Positions 43,794 through 54,296 of a DNA stretch of 64,000 nt are shown here, piece after piece; positions within the stretch are counted from its first letter, which is position 1; every line of letters starts with the position of its first letter. The translations under genes and the position numbers were made by a program. Source of the DNA: Gammaproteobacteria bacterium (GTDB lineage: Bacteria; Pseudomonadota; Gammaproteobacteria; 21-64-14); the NCBI GenBank assembly GCA_027013145.1, contig JALUXX010000065.1, positions 1 through 64,000 on the forward strand, read 5' to 3'. A model generated the notes under the pieces. The model saw only the letters and a list, made by a program, of their open reading frames with translations, ran no database searches and had not been told where the DNA came from.

Positions 43794-44786
43794 ATGGAAA
43801 TCGCCGACAAGAAACGGATCCTCCGGGACATGCTGTTCTCGCGCCGCTTCGAGGAGCGCTGCTACGAGGCCTACGTGGAGCGCAAGATCGGCGGCTTCCT
43901 CCACCTCTATCCGGGTCAGGAGGCCTGCGTGCACGGGGTCATGGAGGCGGCGCGCCCCGGCCACGACTACGTCATCACCGGCTATCGCGACCACATCCAT
44001 GCGATCCGCTGTGGCGCCGATCCCAAGGCGGTGATGGCGGAACTCTTCGGCAAGGAGACGGGCGTCAGCCGCGGGCGCGGCGGATCCATGCACCTGTTCG
44101 ATGTGAAGCACCGTTTCATGGGTGGTTACGCCCTGGTCGGCGGGCCCTTCCCGCTCGCCGCGGGCATGGCCAAGGCGATCCAGATGCGCGGCGGCGACGA
44201 GATCGCCATCTGCTTCCTCGGCGACGCCGCCAACAACCAGGGGACCTTCCACGAGTCGCTCAACATGGCCGCGCTGTGGAAGCTGCCGGTCCTCTACGTG
44301 TGCGAGAACAACCTCTACGGCATCGGTACCCGCATCGACCGTTCCACGGCGGTGGTGGACCAGTACAAGCGCGTCTGCGGTTACGGTATCCCCGCCGCCC
44401 AGGCCGACGGGCAGGACGTGGAGGCGGTCGCGCGGGCGGCCGCCGCGGCGGTGGACCACGTGCGCGGCGGCGGCGGGCCCTATTTCCTGGAGCTGCTCAC
44501 CTACCGCTATCGCGGCCATTCGATGTCCGATTCCAACGCCTACCGTGCCAAAGAGGAGGAGCGCATGTGGAGCGGGCGCGACCCGATCATCCTGCTGCGC
44601 GATCGCCTGATCGAGGCCGGGGCCATGACCAAGGAGGACTACAAGGCGCTCGATACCGAGATCCTCGAGGAGATCGAGGAGGAGATCATCGCCTTCGCCG
44701 AGTCGTCGCCGCCCCCGGCCGTTGAGGATCTCGAGCGCTACGTGTGGGCGGAGGACGGTTCCTGCCGCTCCGGGGGTGCGGGCTGA
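43794..44786 (+). CDS. pdhA: Pyruvate dehydrogenase E1 component, alpha subunit
   Basis: Thiamine-diphosphate-dependent E1 alpha chain of 330 residues, of the alpha2-beta2 type (not the single-chain AceE type). It has RRFEERCYEAYVERKIGGFLHLYPGQEA, YRDHIHAI, SRGRGGSMHLFD, the thiamine motif GDAANNQGTFHESLNMAALWKLP, and phosphorylation-loop-like YRYRGHSMSDSNAYR. AAGGGAAA precedes ATG 43794. The stop overlaps the next start (TGATG). It probably decarboxylates pyruvate; acetoin dehydrogenase is the closest alternative, but the lack of aco genes disfavours this. Confidence 0.93.
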   Translation: MEIADKKRILRDMLFSRRFEERCYEAYVERKIGGFLHLYPGQEACVHGVMEAARPGHDYVITGYRDHIHAIRCGADPKAVMAELFGKETGVSRGRGGSMHLFDVKHRFMGGYALVGGPFPLAAGMAKAIQMRGGDEIAICFLGDAANNQGTFHESLNMAALWKLPVLYVCENNLYGIGTRIDRSTAVVDQYKRVCGYGIPAAQADGQDVEAVARAAAAAVDHVRGGGGPYFLELLTYRYRGHSMSDSNAYRAKEEERMWSGRDPIILLRDRLIEAGAMTKEDYKALDTEILEEIEEEIIAFAESSPPPAVEDLERYVWAEDGSCRSGGAG

Positions 44787-45769
44787 TGGGTGTCCTGATG
44801 TACTGGGAGGCGATCCGCCGCGCCCACGACGAGGAACTGGCCAACGACCCGATGGTGATCGTCATGGGCGAGGACGTCGGGGTCGCCGGCGGCACCTACA
44901 AGGCGACGCGCGGGCTTTATGAAAAATACGGTCCCGAGCGCGTCATCGACACCCCCATCTCCGAGAACAGTTACACCGGCCTCGGGATCGGCGCCTCCTT
45001 TCTCGGTGTGCGCCCGATCATCGAGCTGATGTCGGTGAACTTCGCCTGGCTCGCCCTCGACCAGATCGCCAATACCGCGGCCAAGGTGCGCTACATGTCC
45101 GGCGGCCAGCTCAGCGCGCCGGTCGTGATCCGCTCGCCCGGCGGCAGCGCGCACCAGCTCGGCTCCCAGCATTCGGCGCGCATGGAAAAGGTGTTCATGT
45201 CGATCGCCGGCCTGCGCGTGGTGACGCCGTCCAATCCGCGGCAGGCGTACGGCCTCCTCAAGTCCGCGGTGCGCTGCAACGATCCGGTGTTCATCAACGA
45301 ACACGAGTTGATGTACAACCTCAAGGGCGAGGTGCCGGACGGCGAGTATTTCCACCCGCTCGAGGGCTCGGAGCTGGCGCGCGAGGGGCGCGACGTTACG
45401 CTGTTCGGGTACAACGTCTCGGTGCATCTGTGCCTGCAGGCCGCCGACGTGCTCGCGCGCGAGCACGGCATCGAGGCCGAGGTCGTGGACCTCTACGCCT
45501 TGAGCCCGCTCGATCGGGCGGGCATCGCGCGTTCGGTCGCACGGACCCACCGCGCGGTGGTGGTGGAGGAGGCCGAGGCCCCGGTGGGCGTCGGTGCCGA
45601 GGTGATCGCCATCCTGAACGAGGAGTGCTTCTTCGAACTCGACGCGCCGCCGCGGCGGGTCTCGGCGCGCAACGTCCCGATCCCGTACGCGCGCAACCTG
45701 GAGAAGGCGGCCGTGCCGCACGCCGCCGACGTCGTGCAGGCGGTGCTGGGCCTGTTCGGTCGCACCTGA
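44786..45769 (+). CDS. pdhB: Pyruvate dehydrogenase E1 component, beta subunit
   Basis: E1 beta chain of 327 residues that completes the thiamine-diphosphate site. Motifs are VIVMGEDVGVAGGTYKATRGL, DTPISENSYTGLGIGASFLGVRPIIELM, IANTAAKVRYMSGGQ, RSPGGSAHQLGSQHS and VVDLYALSPLD. Translation is coupled to pdhA. It is followed after 148 bases by the fused E2-E3 gene. Confidence 0.95.
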   Translation: MGVLMYWEAIRRAHDEELANDPMVIVMGEDVGVAGGTYKATRGLYEKYGPERVIDTPISENSYTGLGIGASFLGVRPIIELMSVNFAWLALDQIANTAAKVRYMSGGQLSAPVVIRSPGGSAHQLGSQHSARMEKVFMSIAGLRVVTPSNPRQAYGLLKSAVRCNDPVFINEHELMYNLKGEVPDGEYFHPLEGSELAREGRDVTLFGYNVSVHLCLQAADVLAREHGIEAEVVDLYALSPLDRAGIARSVARTHRAVVVEEAEAPVGVGAEVIAILNEECFFELDAPPRRVSARNVPIPYARNLEKAAVPHAADVVQAVLGLFGRT

Positions 45770-45917
45770 GGCACGGAGTCGCCGCGCGGGCGTCGCGTCC
45801 GGCCGGAGTCCGGGCCGGCCCCCGGCGCCCGTCCCCTCGCGGATCTCACACCACTGACGGCGCGGGACGCGCGGGCGCGTGACCGGCGCCCGGAAAATCC
45901 CGGGAAGGGAAGGAACG

Positions 45918-48900
45918 ATGGCAGAACCCTACGCGATCAAGATGCCCCAGCTCTCCGACACGATGACGGAGGGCACGGTCGTGAGCTGGGAGAAGCGCCC
46001 GGGCGACGCCGTGCGCCGCGGCGACGTGGTGGCGCAGGTGGAGACCGACAAGGCGATCATGGACGTGGAGGTGTTCCGCGACGGCTACCTGTCCGGCCCG
46101 CTGGCGCCGGTCGACGGCGTCGTGGCGGTGGGGGCGCCCATCGGTTACCTCGTGGCCGAGCCCGGGGATGTCGTCGGCGGGGATGCGCCCGCCGCTCCGG
46201 CCGCCGCGGCGGAACCGGGTCCGGGGGCGCAGGCCGGTTCGCCGGTGCCGCCGCCGACGGGGGCGGCGTATGAGATCAAGATGCCGCAGCTCTCCGACAC
46301 CATGACCGAGGGTACGGTCGTCGCATGGACGCACGCGCCCGGCGATGAGATCCGCCGCGGCGATGTGGTGGCGCAGGTGGAGACCGACAAGGCGATCATG
46401 GACGTGGAGGTGTTCCGCGACGGCTACCTGTCCGGCCCGCTGGCGCCGGTCGACGCGGTGGTGCCGGTCGGCGGGGTCCTCGGCTACCTCGTCGCGGAGG
46501 CCGCGGAGGTGGTGCACGGCGAGGCGCCGGTCCCCGCGCGCCCGTCGCAGACGGCGGCCGCGCCCGAACCCGCGTCGCGCGCACCGGGCGGCGCGGACAC
46601 GCGGGCGTTCGCACCGGCGCCTCGGCCCACGCGCGGGCAGGCCTCGCCCTACGCCCGGCGTCTGGCTGCGGAGCGCGGCGTGGACCTAAATCCGCTGCGC
46701 GGCAGCGGCGCCGGAGGCGTGATCGTCGGCGCCGACGTCCTGCGCGCCGATCCGACGACCGGCGCGGGCTTGCCGCCGGGTACGCGCCCCCCCGTCGAGC
46801 CGCCGGTGCCCGGGGACGGGCGCCCGATGAACGCGATGGAAAAGGCGGTCAGCCACAGCATGACCTCGGCCCTGACCCTGCCGACCTTCCACGTGACCGT
46901 CAACGTGCAGACCAAGGCGCTGATGGCGGCCGCCAAGGCGCTCGGCGTGTCGGTCACCGTGGCCATCGCCAAGGGCTGCGCGCTCGCCCTGAAGCGTCAC
47001 CCGCAGGTCAACTGGGCCTACCAGCCGGTCGACCGCCTGGTCGAGCGCGACTGGGTCGACATCGGCATGGCCGTGGCCACCGAGGACGGCGGCCTGGTGG
47101 TCCCGGTGCTGCGCCGTTGCGAGTCGCGCGGGATCCAGGAACTCGACGCCGAGTGGAAGGACCTCGTCGGGCGCGCGCGGCGCCGGCGTCTCAAGCCCGA
47201 GGAGTACCGCAACCCCACCTTCCAGATCTCCAACCTGGGTATGTTCGGGGTGAGCTATTTCGACGCCATCCCGACGCCGGGGATCGCGGCGATCCTGGCG
47301 ATCGCGAGCGCCGGTGCCCAGGGGATGCCGATCACGATCACCGCCGACCATCGCGTCGTGAACGGAGCGCTGGCGGCGCAGTTCCTCAACACCCTGCGCG
47401 AGACCCTGGAGCACCCCGAGGGCTGGCTGCGTGCGCCCGGCCCGCGCATCCCGGCGGGCGACTGGGACTATCCGGTGGTGGTCATCGGCGCCGGGCCCGG
47501 GGGCGAGGATTGCGCCCGCGAACTGGCCGAGCACGGCATCCGCGCCGCCCTGATCAGCGACGCCCCACTGCCCGGGGGGGAGTGTCTGTGGCGCGGCTGC
47601 ATCCCGTCGAAGACCTGGCGCGCCGCGGCCGACCGCATCCGCGACCGCGCCCACGACGCCCATCTCGGGGTCGAGGGCACGAGACGCGCGCGCCTGTCCT
47701 GGGAGCGGCTGGAGGAGACCCGCCGCGGCATCCTCGAGGCGCGCGGTGCGATGGCGGAGAAGACCGACAAGGGGCTGCGGATCGAGATCGTGCAGGGGAG
47801 CGCGCGCTTCGAAGACGCCCACACGCTCGTCGTCGACGCCTCCGGCAACGACGCCGATCCCCACCGCCGGCCGCGCCCCGGCGACGGCTCCGACGGACGG
47901 CGCATCACCTTCGGTTGCGCGGTGGTCGCCACCGGCGCGCCGCCCTACGTGCCCCCCATACCCGGTGCGCGCGAGGGTCTGGCGTCCGGCGGCGTGCTGA
48001 CCTCGGACACGGTCTGGGGCCTGGAGGGCGTGCCGCGTCGTCTGGTCGTCATCGGCGCCGGCGCGATCGGCGCCGAGATGGCGCAGATGTTCCAGGACTT
48101 CGGGAGCCGGGTGACGCTGCTGGAGGCGCAACCGCGTATCCTCGCCGAGGTCGAGCCGGAGATCGCCGCGCGCCTGGCGCAGATCCTCGCCGCCGATCCG
48201 CGCCTCACCGTCGAGGTCGACGCCGCGGTGCAGCGCATCGCGGGGGCGCCGGGGACGATGAAGGTGAGCTACCGCGACGCCGCGGGCAAGGCGCACACGC
48301 TGTCGTGCGACTACGTGCTCATGGCGACCGGCAAGCGCCCCGATCTCTCGCGGCTCGGGACGGAGAAGGCGGGGATCGATACGGCCGGCGGCGTGATCGC
48401 GGCGGACGCCCACTGCAGGACGAACGTCGAACACATCTATGCGGTCGGCGACGTGATCGGCGGGCTGATGCTGGCGCACACCGCCGCCCGCCAGGGCCGC
48501 GTGGCCGCGGCGGCGATCGCCGGCGAGGAGGCCGCCTACGACGCCGACCGCGACTGCGGGGTCATCTTCACCCGCCCGCAGGCCGCCTTCGCCGGCCTGT
48601 CAGTGGAGCAGGCCAAGGCGCGGGGGATCGATGCGGTGGAGGTGAAGGTCCCCTTGAGCATCGACGCCAAGGCGATGATCACCGGCGAGACCGAGGGGAT
48701 GATCAAGCTCGTCGCCGACCGTGCGAGCCGGCGTATCGTCGGCGTGCACCTGCTCGCCGACCACGCCGACACCCTCATCGGCGAGGCGGTGATGATGGTC
48801 GGCGCCGGGCTGCGCCTCGAGCAGGTCGCCGAGGCGATCCATCCGCACCCGACGCAGACCGAGCTGTTCGGCGACCTCGCCCGGCGCCTGCTCTCGCGCC

Positions 48901-48929
48901 TGCGACGCAGCGCCAGGGTGCGCGGGTAG
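45918..48929 (+). CDS. Fused E2-E3: dihydrolipoamide acetyltransferase and dihydrolipoyl dehydrogenase
   Basis: A 1003-residue single chain holding both remaining pyruvate dehydrogenase components. Two lipoyl domains have swinging-arm lysines at 45 and 158 (ETDKAIM). An E1/E3-binding domain follows (SPYARRLAAERGVDLNPLRGSGAGGVI, about 238-275), then the acetyltransferase core (about 300-505) with catalytic His478 in DHRVVNG. E3 starts near residue 515 with the FAD motif VVVIGAGPGGEDCA, the redox pair Cys556/Cys561 in ECLWRGCIPSK, the NAD motif VVIGAGAIGAEMAQMF, and the C-terminal catalytic HPHPTQTE. Start ATG 45918 has AAGGAA upstream. The two parts are in one frame with no stop or shift between them, so the fusion looks natural. 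Confidence 0.95.
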   Translation: MAEPYAIKMPQLSDTMTEGTVVSWEKRPGDAVRRGDVVAQVETDKAIMDVEVFRDGYLSGPLAPVDGVVAVGAPIGYLVAEPGDVVGGDAPAAPAAAAEPGPGAQAGSPVPPPTGAAYEIKMPQLSDTMTEGTVVAWTHAPGDEIRRGDVVAQVETDKAIMDVEVFRDGYLSGPLAPVDAVVPVGGVLGYLVAEAAEVVHGEAPVPARPSQTAAAPEPASRAPGGADTRAFAPAPRPTRGQASPYARRLAAERGVDLNPLRGSGAGGVIVGADVLRADPTTGAGLPPGTRPPVEPPVPGDGRPMNAMEKAVSHSMTSALTLPTFHVTVNVQTKALMAAAKALGVSVTVAIAKGCALALKRHPQVNWAYQPVDRLVERDWVDIGMAVATEDGGLVVPVLRRCESRGIQELDAEWKDLVGRARRRRLKPEEYRNPTFQISNLGMFGVSYFDAIPTPGIAAILAIASAGAQGMPITITADHRVVNGALAAQFLNTLRETLEHPEGWLRAPGPRIPAGDWDYPVVVIGAGPGGEDCARELAEHGIRAALISDAPLPGGECLWRGCIPSKTWRAAADRIRDRAHDAHLGVEGTRRARLSWERLEETRRGILEARGAMAEKTDKGLRIEIVQGSARFEDAHTLVVDASGNDADPHRRPRPGDGSDGRRITFGCAVVATGAPPYVPPIPGAREGLASGGVLTSDTVWGLEGVPRRLVVIGAGAIGAEMAQMFQDFGSRVTLLEAQPRILAEVEPEIAARLAQILAADPRLTVEVDAAVQRIAGAPGTMKVSYRDAAGKAHTLSCDYVLMATGKRPDLSRLGTEKAGIDTAGGVIAADAHCRTNVEHIYAVGDVIGGLMLAHTAARQGRVAAAAIAGEEAAYDADRDCGVIFTRPQAAFAGLSVEQAKARGIDAVEVKVPLSIDAKAMITGETEGMIKLVADRASRRIVGVHLLADHADTLIGEAVMMVGAGLRLEQVAEAIHPHPTQTELFGDLARRLLSRLRRSARVRG
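46026..46115 (+). repeat. 90-bp exact direct repeat, first lipoyl domain
   Basis: This segment is identical over 90 bases to 46365-46454. It encodes the core of the first lipoyl domain, including the lysine. Identity at silent positions shows recent duplication or gene conversion. Confidence 0.95.
46365..46454 (+). repeat. 90-bp exact direct repeat, second lipoyl domain
   Basis: Second copy of the 90-base segment, 339 bases downstream and in frame, coding for the core of the second lipoyl domain. The flanks differ between copies. Confidence 0.95.
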
Positions 48930-49221
48930 GAGTGGCGGCGGAGCCGCCCGGAGTTCCAGGGCCCCCGCCCCGATCTAGCCCGGAGGGAGCGCAGCGCAAT
49001 TCGGGGAAGGGAAGTTCCCCGGCACCGTGATTCCCCGGATTCCGGCCTGCGGCCTGCATCCGGGCCACGACGGCGTTGGTAATCGACGGTAGGGCCGGGC
49101 TTGCCCGGCCGAGGCCGTGGAATCGCCACCCGCGGCAAACGCCGGCCGGATCGATTAGAATCGGAGCGCCGCGGCGGGCGCCGCGGGATCCGACGGTCCA
49201 TACACGCCCCGGGGAGCCCCG
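48930..49221. repeat. Repeat-bearing gap between the E2-E3 gene and argG
   Basis: No gene is seen. The region contains a palindromic unit of the dispersed family at 49089-49113, and before it a longer GC palindrome-rich stretch with CTAGCCCGGAGGGAGCGCAG (from 48975) facing TTCCCCGGATTCC/CCGGGCC-type sequence to about 49070, another common intergenic repeat type in GC-rich gammaproteobacteria. The argG promoter must lie near its end. Confidence 0.6.
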
Positions 49222-50445
<1,224 letters not shown>

Positions 50446-50655
50446 TAGCCGGCACTACAAAGACTTAATTCTCTTTGCCACTCTGTCCCCGGCGGCGCTC
50501 AAGCTTCTCGGGCGCCGGCCGATACCTCCTCTCATGGCAGCCTGCGCCCGCGCGCAGCGCCCGTCGCAGCCAGGACTGGATCCACCGCCGCCGCCCCCTT
50601 CCGGGAGGAGGGGGGCGGAACGGGACCGGCGCAACCGTAACAACAACGAGCCGGC
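50446..50655. other. Leader region of the GGDEF-EAL gene
   Basis: A 210-base gap without a gene. CCGCCCCC and GGGGGCGG form a strong hairpin at about 50591-50618, some 40 bases before the next start. An earlier GGCGC/GCGCC pair near 50492-50516 could be the end of the argG message, but it has no T run. Confidence 0.4.
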
Positions 50656-53079
50656 ATGCTGATACTGGAACAGACGGGGACTACTCCGGTCTCGGGGCCC
50701 GTGGGCGTGGCGCCAGCGGCCGGGGGCGGGCGGCACGACGGCGTGCAGGCCGAACAGGTGCGCCTCCTCTACGGGCTCGCGCCCGCAGGTCTGTTTGCGG
50801 GCCTGCTGGCGGGCCTGGTCGTGGCGGTCGTCCTGCGCGACGTCGCCCCGCGTCCGATCGTCTACCTGTGGATCGCCGCGCTCCTCGCGGTCATGCTCGC
50901 GCGGCTGGGGCTCGTGCGCCGCTATTCGCGGATCCGGGGGACAGGACCGGGTGTCGTCGCCGATCCGGCGCGCTGGCTGCGGCATTATTGCGTGGTCTGT
51001 TTCGCCGCCGGATCGGTCTGGGGCGGCGGGGCGCTGCTGCTGGCGATGCACGGGGACATCGTCCACCAGCTCTTCCTCGTATTGACCCTGACGGCGGTAT
51101 CGGCGGGCGCGATGAGTACCATGATCGCCTCGCCGCGGGCGCTCTGCGCCTTCCTGCTCCCGGCCGTGCTGCCGCCGGCGGCTTGGCTGCTGGCGCAGGC
51201 CACGGTGCCCCAGGCGGGCCTCGGGGCCGCGCTGCTGCTGGCCGCCCTGTTCCTGGCGCGAGGTGCGCGTCACCTCAACGGCCAGCTGCTACGCTCACTG
51301 ACCCTGGCGATGCGCAACGAGGAGCTGGTCGCCGATCTCAGCCGCGCCAAGGCGCGGCTCGAGGACGTCAACCGCGAACTGATCCGCGAGGTGGAGGATC
51401 GCACCCGGGCGGAGGATCGCGAGAAGGAGCGGGTGCAGGTGACCCTGGAATCGATCGGCGACGGGGTGATCACCACCGACGTCGATGCGCGCGTCGAGTA
51501 TCTCAACCCGGTCGCCGAGCAGATGACCGGATGGAGCGCCGCGCAGGCCCGCGGGCGCCCGCTGCCGGAGGTGCTCAACCTGGTCGACGAAGGGGGGCGT
51601 TCCCCGGTCGGCAACCCGGTACGCCGCTGTCTGCAGGAGGGGGCCCCGGTGTGCGTGGCCGCGCCGACCTCGCTGCTGCACCGCGGCGGGGATCGCGAGT
51701 TCTCGGTGAAGGTCACGGCGGCCCCGCTGCGGGCGCGCGAGCGCGAGGTCATCGGCGCGGTGCTCGTGTTCCACGACGTCACCGAGCTGCGCTCGATGGC
51801 GCGCCGGATGGCGTTCCAGGCCAGCCACGACGCGCTCACCCGCCTCATCAACCGGCACGAGTTCGAGGGCCGCCTGGAGCAGGCGCTGGCGGGTGCGCGC
51901 GGCTCCGGGCGCGTACACGCGCTGTGCTTCCTGGACCTCGACCGCTTCAAGCAGGTGAACGACACCTGCGGCCACGAGGCCGGCGACGAGCTGCTGCGCC
52001 AGCTCGCGGCCTGCCTGAAGGCGCGGATGCGCGAGCGCGACTCGCTCGCGCGCCTGGGCGGCGACGAATTCGGCGCCCTGTTCCTGGATTGCCCCGCCGA
52101 CAAGGGGCGGGAACTGGCCGAATCCCTGCTCGATGCCGTCCGGGGCTTCCGGTTTTCCTGGGGCAAACAGTCCTTCGAGGTCGGCGCCAGCATCGGGGTG
52201 GTCCCCGTGGACGGGCACAGCGGGGGCGTCGGCGAGGTCATGAACGCGGCGGATTCGGCGTGCTACGCGGCGAAGGAGGGCGGGCGCAACCGCGTGCACG
52301 TCTATCGGGAGGAGGACGCGGAGCGCACGCGCCGCCACGGCGACACGCAATGGGCGCAGCGCATCCGCCTGGCGCTGCGGGAGCGACGCCTCCGCCTCCA
52401 CTTCCAGCCGATCCGGCATCTCGGCGGAAACGGCGGCGGCGGCGAGCTGCTGTTGCGGATGCTCGACGAGGGCGGGCGCCTGGTCGCGCCGCGGGTCTTC
52501 CTGCCGGCGGCCGAGCGCCACGGTTTGATGACGGATATCGACCATTGGGTCGTCGATTCCGCCTGCAGTGCGCTGGACGAAGAACATCGCTTGGTGCGGG
52601 GCCTCCAGCATTGCAACATCAATCTGTCGCCGCAGTCGATGGCCGACGGCGACTTTCTCGCCGCCACGCTCGATCGCCTGCGCGTCTCGCCGCGCGCGGC
52701 GCAAGTGTTATGCTTCGAGATCGCCGAGACCGCGGCGATCGCGAATCTGTCCACCGCGATGCAGTTCATCACCGAGGTGCGTGCCTTGGGGTGTCGGTTC
52801 GCCCTCGACGACTTCGGGGCCGGTCTCAGCTCCTTCGCCTACCTCAGGACCCTGCCTGTCGACTTCCTGAAGATCGACGGCGCCTTCGTGAAGGATATGC
52901 TGCGCGATCCGGTCGATCACGCCATGGTGGATGCGATCAACCGCATCGGGCACCTGATGGGCGTACGGACAGTGGCGGAATTCGTGGAGGACGGGCGGAC
53001 GCTGGAGTCCGTGCGCCGACTCGGGGTGGACTACGCGCAGGGCTACGGAGTCGGAGCGCCGTGCGCGCTGGAGTCGTGA
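50656..53079 (+). CDS. Membrane PAS-GGDEF-EAL cyclic-di-GMP protein
   Basis: An 807-residue inner-membrane protein. The first 210 residues have about six membrane helices (for example GLFAGLLAGLVVAVVL and AALLLAALFLARGA), then a coiled coil (VADLSRAKARLEDVNRELIREVEDR), a PAS domain (about 260-375: LESIGDGVITTDVDARVEYLNPVAEQMTGW), a GGDEF domain (about 390-545) with intact RLGGDEFGALF, and an EAL-type domain (about 565-800). In the last domain the signature is GELLLRM (ELL in place of EAL), but the glutamate, the INLSPQS asparagine region, DDFGAGLSS and the FLKIDGAF lysine are kept, so phosphodiesterase activity is still possible. Confidence 0.92.
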   Translation: MLILEQTGTTPVSGPVGVAPAAGGGRHDGVQAEQVRLLYGLAPAGLFAGLLAGLVVAVVLRDVAPRPIVYLWIAALLAVMLARLGLVRRYSRIRGTGPGVVADPARWLRHYCVVCFAAGSVWGGGALLLAMHGDIVHQLFLVLTLTAVSAGAMSTMIASPRALCAFLLPAVLPPAAWLLAQATVPQAGLGAALLLAALFLARGARHLNGQLLRSLTLAMRNEELVADLSRAKARLEDVNRELIREVEDRTRAEDREKERVQVTLESIGDGVITTDVDARVEYLNPVAEQMTGWSAAQARGRPLPEVLNLVDEGGRSPVGNPVRRCLQEGAPVCVAAPTSLLHRGGDREFSVKVTAAPLRAREREVIGAVLVFHDVTELRSMARRMAFQASHDALTRLINRHEFEGRLEQALAGARGSGRVHALCFLDLDRFKQVNDTCGHEAGDELLRQLAACLKARMRERDSLARLGGDEFGALFLDCPADKGRELAESLLDAVRGFRFSWGKQSFEVGASIGVVPVDGHSGGVGEVMNAADSACYAAKEGGRNRVHVYREEDAERTRRHGDTQWAQRIRLALRERRLRLHFQPIRHLGGNGGGGELLLRMLDEGGRLVAPRVFLPAAERHGLMTDIDHWVVDSACSALDEEHRLVRGLQHCNINLSPQSMADGDFLAATLDRLRVSPRAAQVLCFEIAETAAIANLSTAMQFITEVRALGCRFALDDFGAGLSSFAYLRTLPVDFLKIDGAFVKDMLRDPVDHAMVDAINRIGHLMGVRTVAEFVEDGRTLESVRRLGVDYAQGYGVGAPCALES

Positions 53080-53106
53080 AGACGCAGGCTTCGCCCCCTC
53101 CGCGGC

Positions 53107-53547
53107 TCAGATCCGGCGCACGATCCAGTAGTCCAGACTGAGGCGCCCGGCGCCGCCGAACAGCAGCGGTGCCAGCATCGCGAGATAGAGCCAGGGACGA
53201 TCTCCGCCGTGCCCGGCGGCGGAATGCAGCAGGAGCCAGCCGGCCGCCTCGGTCGCCATCAGGACCAACGCGGCGATACGCGTACCGAAGCCGAGCAGCA
53301 GGAACACCGCGCCGAGCAGTTCGATCCAGGCCGCGGCGAACCACACGCCGCCGGCCGGCAGGAAGGCGAGCGGGGCCGGCAGCCCGTGCGCGAGTCCGAG
53401 CAGCCGGTCCATGCCGTGCAGCTTGTGCTGGCCGGCGAGCCAGAACTCCCACGCCAATACCGCGCGCAGGAGCAATTGCGGCAGAAACGCGCCGAGCCGG
53501 TTGAGCGCGGCGGCGATCGTGCAGAAGGTGTCGTAGACCGCTTCCAT
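53107..53547 (-). CDS. DoxX-family membrane protein
   Basis: A 146-residue protein with four membrane helices (QLLLRAVLAWEFWLAGQHKL, PAGGVWFAAAWIELLGAVFLLLG, RIAALVLMATEAAGWLLLH, WLYLAMLAPLLFGGAGRLSLD). The pattern matches the DoxX/DoxD family (PF07681), whose founding member is the thiosulfate:quinone oxidoreductase subunit of Acidianus; most relatives have no known substrate. The thiosulfate link is tempting in this organism but not supported by position, since the gene is far from sox. It converges with the GGDEF-EAL gene. Confidence 0.78.
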   Translation of the reverse strand: MEAVYDTFCTIAAALNRLGAFLPQLLLRAVLAWEFWLAGQHKLHGMDRLLGLAHGLPAPLAFLPAGGVWFAAAWIELLGAVFLLLGFGTRIAALVLMATEAAGWLLLHSAAGHGGDRPWLYLAMLAPLLFGGAGRLSLDYWIVRRI

Positions 53548-53642
53548 CCCAAGCCCACCGCGTGCCGCGCTCTGGCGCGGCGCGGCCCGCTATCGGATGG
53601 ACCGCCGCGCGCGCGGGAAGGTTCCGTCGGGCTCCGGCGTGC

Positions 53643-54284
53643 TCACGCGGGTGCGGGGGTCTTTTCGCGGTATTCGCACCAGGGTTCGATCGGGCACTGC
53701 GGGCAGCGGGGCCGGCGCGCGGTGCACACGTAGCGCCCGTGCAGGATGAGCCAGTGGTGCGCATTGCGCCGGAAGGGCTCCGGGGTCAGGCGCGTGAGCC
53801 GGCGCTCCACCTCCGCGGGCGTACGCCCGCGCGCGAGGCCGGTGCGGTTGGCGACGCGGAAGACGTGCGTGTCGACGGCGATGGTCGGCTCGCCGAAGGC
53901 GGTGTTGAGGATGACATTGGCCGTCTTTCGCCCTACGCCCGGCAGGGCCTCGAGCGCGGCGCGGTCCCGCGGCACCTCGCCCCCGTGGCGCTCGATGAGG
54001 ATGCGGCAGGTCCTGATCAGGTTGCGCGCCTTGCTGTTGTACAGGCCGATCGTGCGGATGCGGTGCGCCAGCCCTTTCTCGCCCAGGCACAGGATCGCCT
54101 GCGGGGTGTTGGCGACGGGGAAGAGCTTCGCCGTGGCGGCGTTGACGCTGCGGTCGGTGGCCTGCGCCGACAACACGACCGCGACCAACAGCTCGAAGGT
54201 GCTGCCGTACCGCAGTTCCGTCGTCGGCTCGGGGTTGCCCGCGCGCAACCGCGCGAAGATCTGCTCGCGCGTCGCGCGATTCAC
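53643..54284 (-). CDS. nth: Endonuclease III (Nth)
   Basis: Base-excision repair glycosylase and AP lyase for oxidised pyrimidines, 213 residues. The helix-hairpin-helix LEALPGVGRKTANVIL contains the catalytic lysine, VDTHVFRVANRTG holds the catalytic aspartate, and the C-terminal [4Fe-4S] loop is CTARRPRCPQCPIEPWC. The start is GTG 54284, twelve bases past the previous stop. The order metG-rnfB-x-nth is common in gammaproteobacteria. Confidence 0.96.
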   Translation of the reverse strand: MNRATREQIFARLRAGNPEPTTELRYGSTFELLVAVVLSAQATDRSVNAATAKLFPVANTPQAILCLGEKGLAHRIRTIGLYNSKARNLIRTCRILIERHGGEVPRDRAALEALPGVGRKTANVILNTAFGEPTIAVDTHVFRVANRTGLARGRTPAEVERRLTRLTPEPFRRNAHHWLILHGRYVCTARRPRCPQCPIEPWCEYREKTPAPA

Positions 54285-54296
54285 CGCCGGGAACGG

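Noticed and set aside
41360-44725. Plus-strand open frame of over 1100 codons across the TraB/GumN gene, pyrC and pdhA
   Set aside because: It is out of frame with the well-supported genes it covers, and its composition is arginine- and proline-rich as expected for a GC shadow frame.
47346-47363. Asparagine in place of the aspartate in the E2 active-site HxxxDG motif (DHRVVNG)
   Set aside because: As I recall, asparagine occupies this position in the E2p of Azotobacter vinelandii, which is active, so it is a known variant and not a sign of inactivation.
52441-52461. ELL in place of EAL in the GGDEF-EAL protein as proof of a dead phosphodiesterase
   Set aside because: The metal-binding glutamate is kept and only the next residues vary; other catalytic motifs are present, so inactivity cannot be claimed.
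53107-53547. DoxX protein as a thiosulfate:quinone oxidoreductase subunit
   Set aside because: The family is broad, a DoxA partner is absent, and the gene is over 40 kb from sox.
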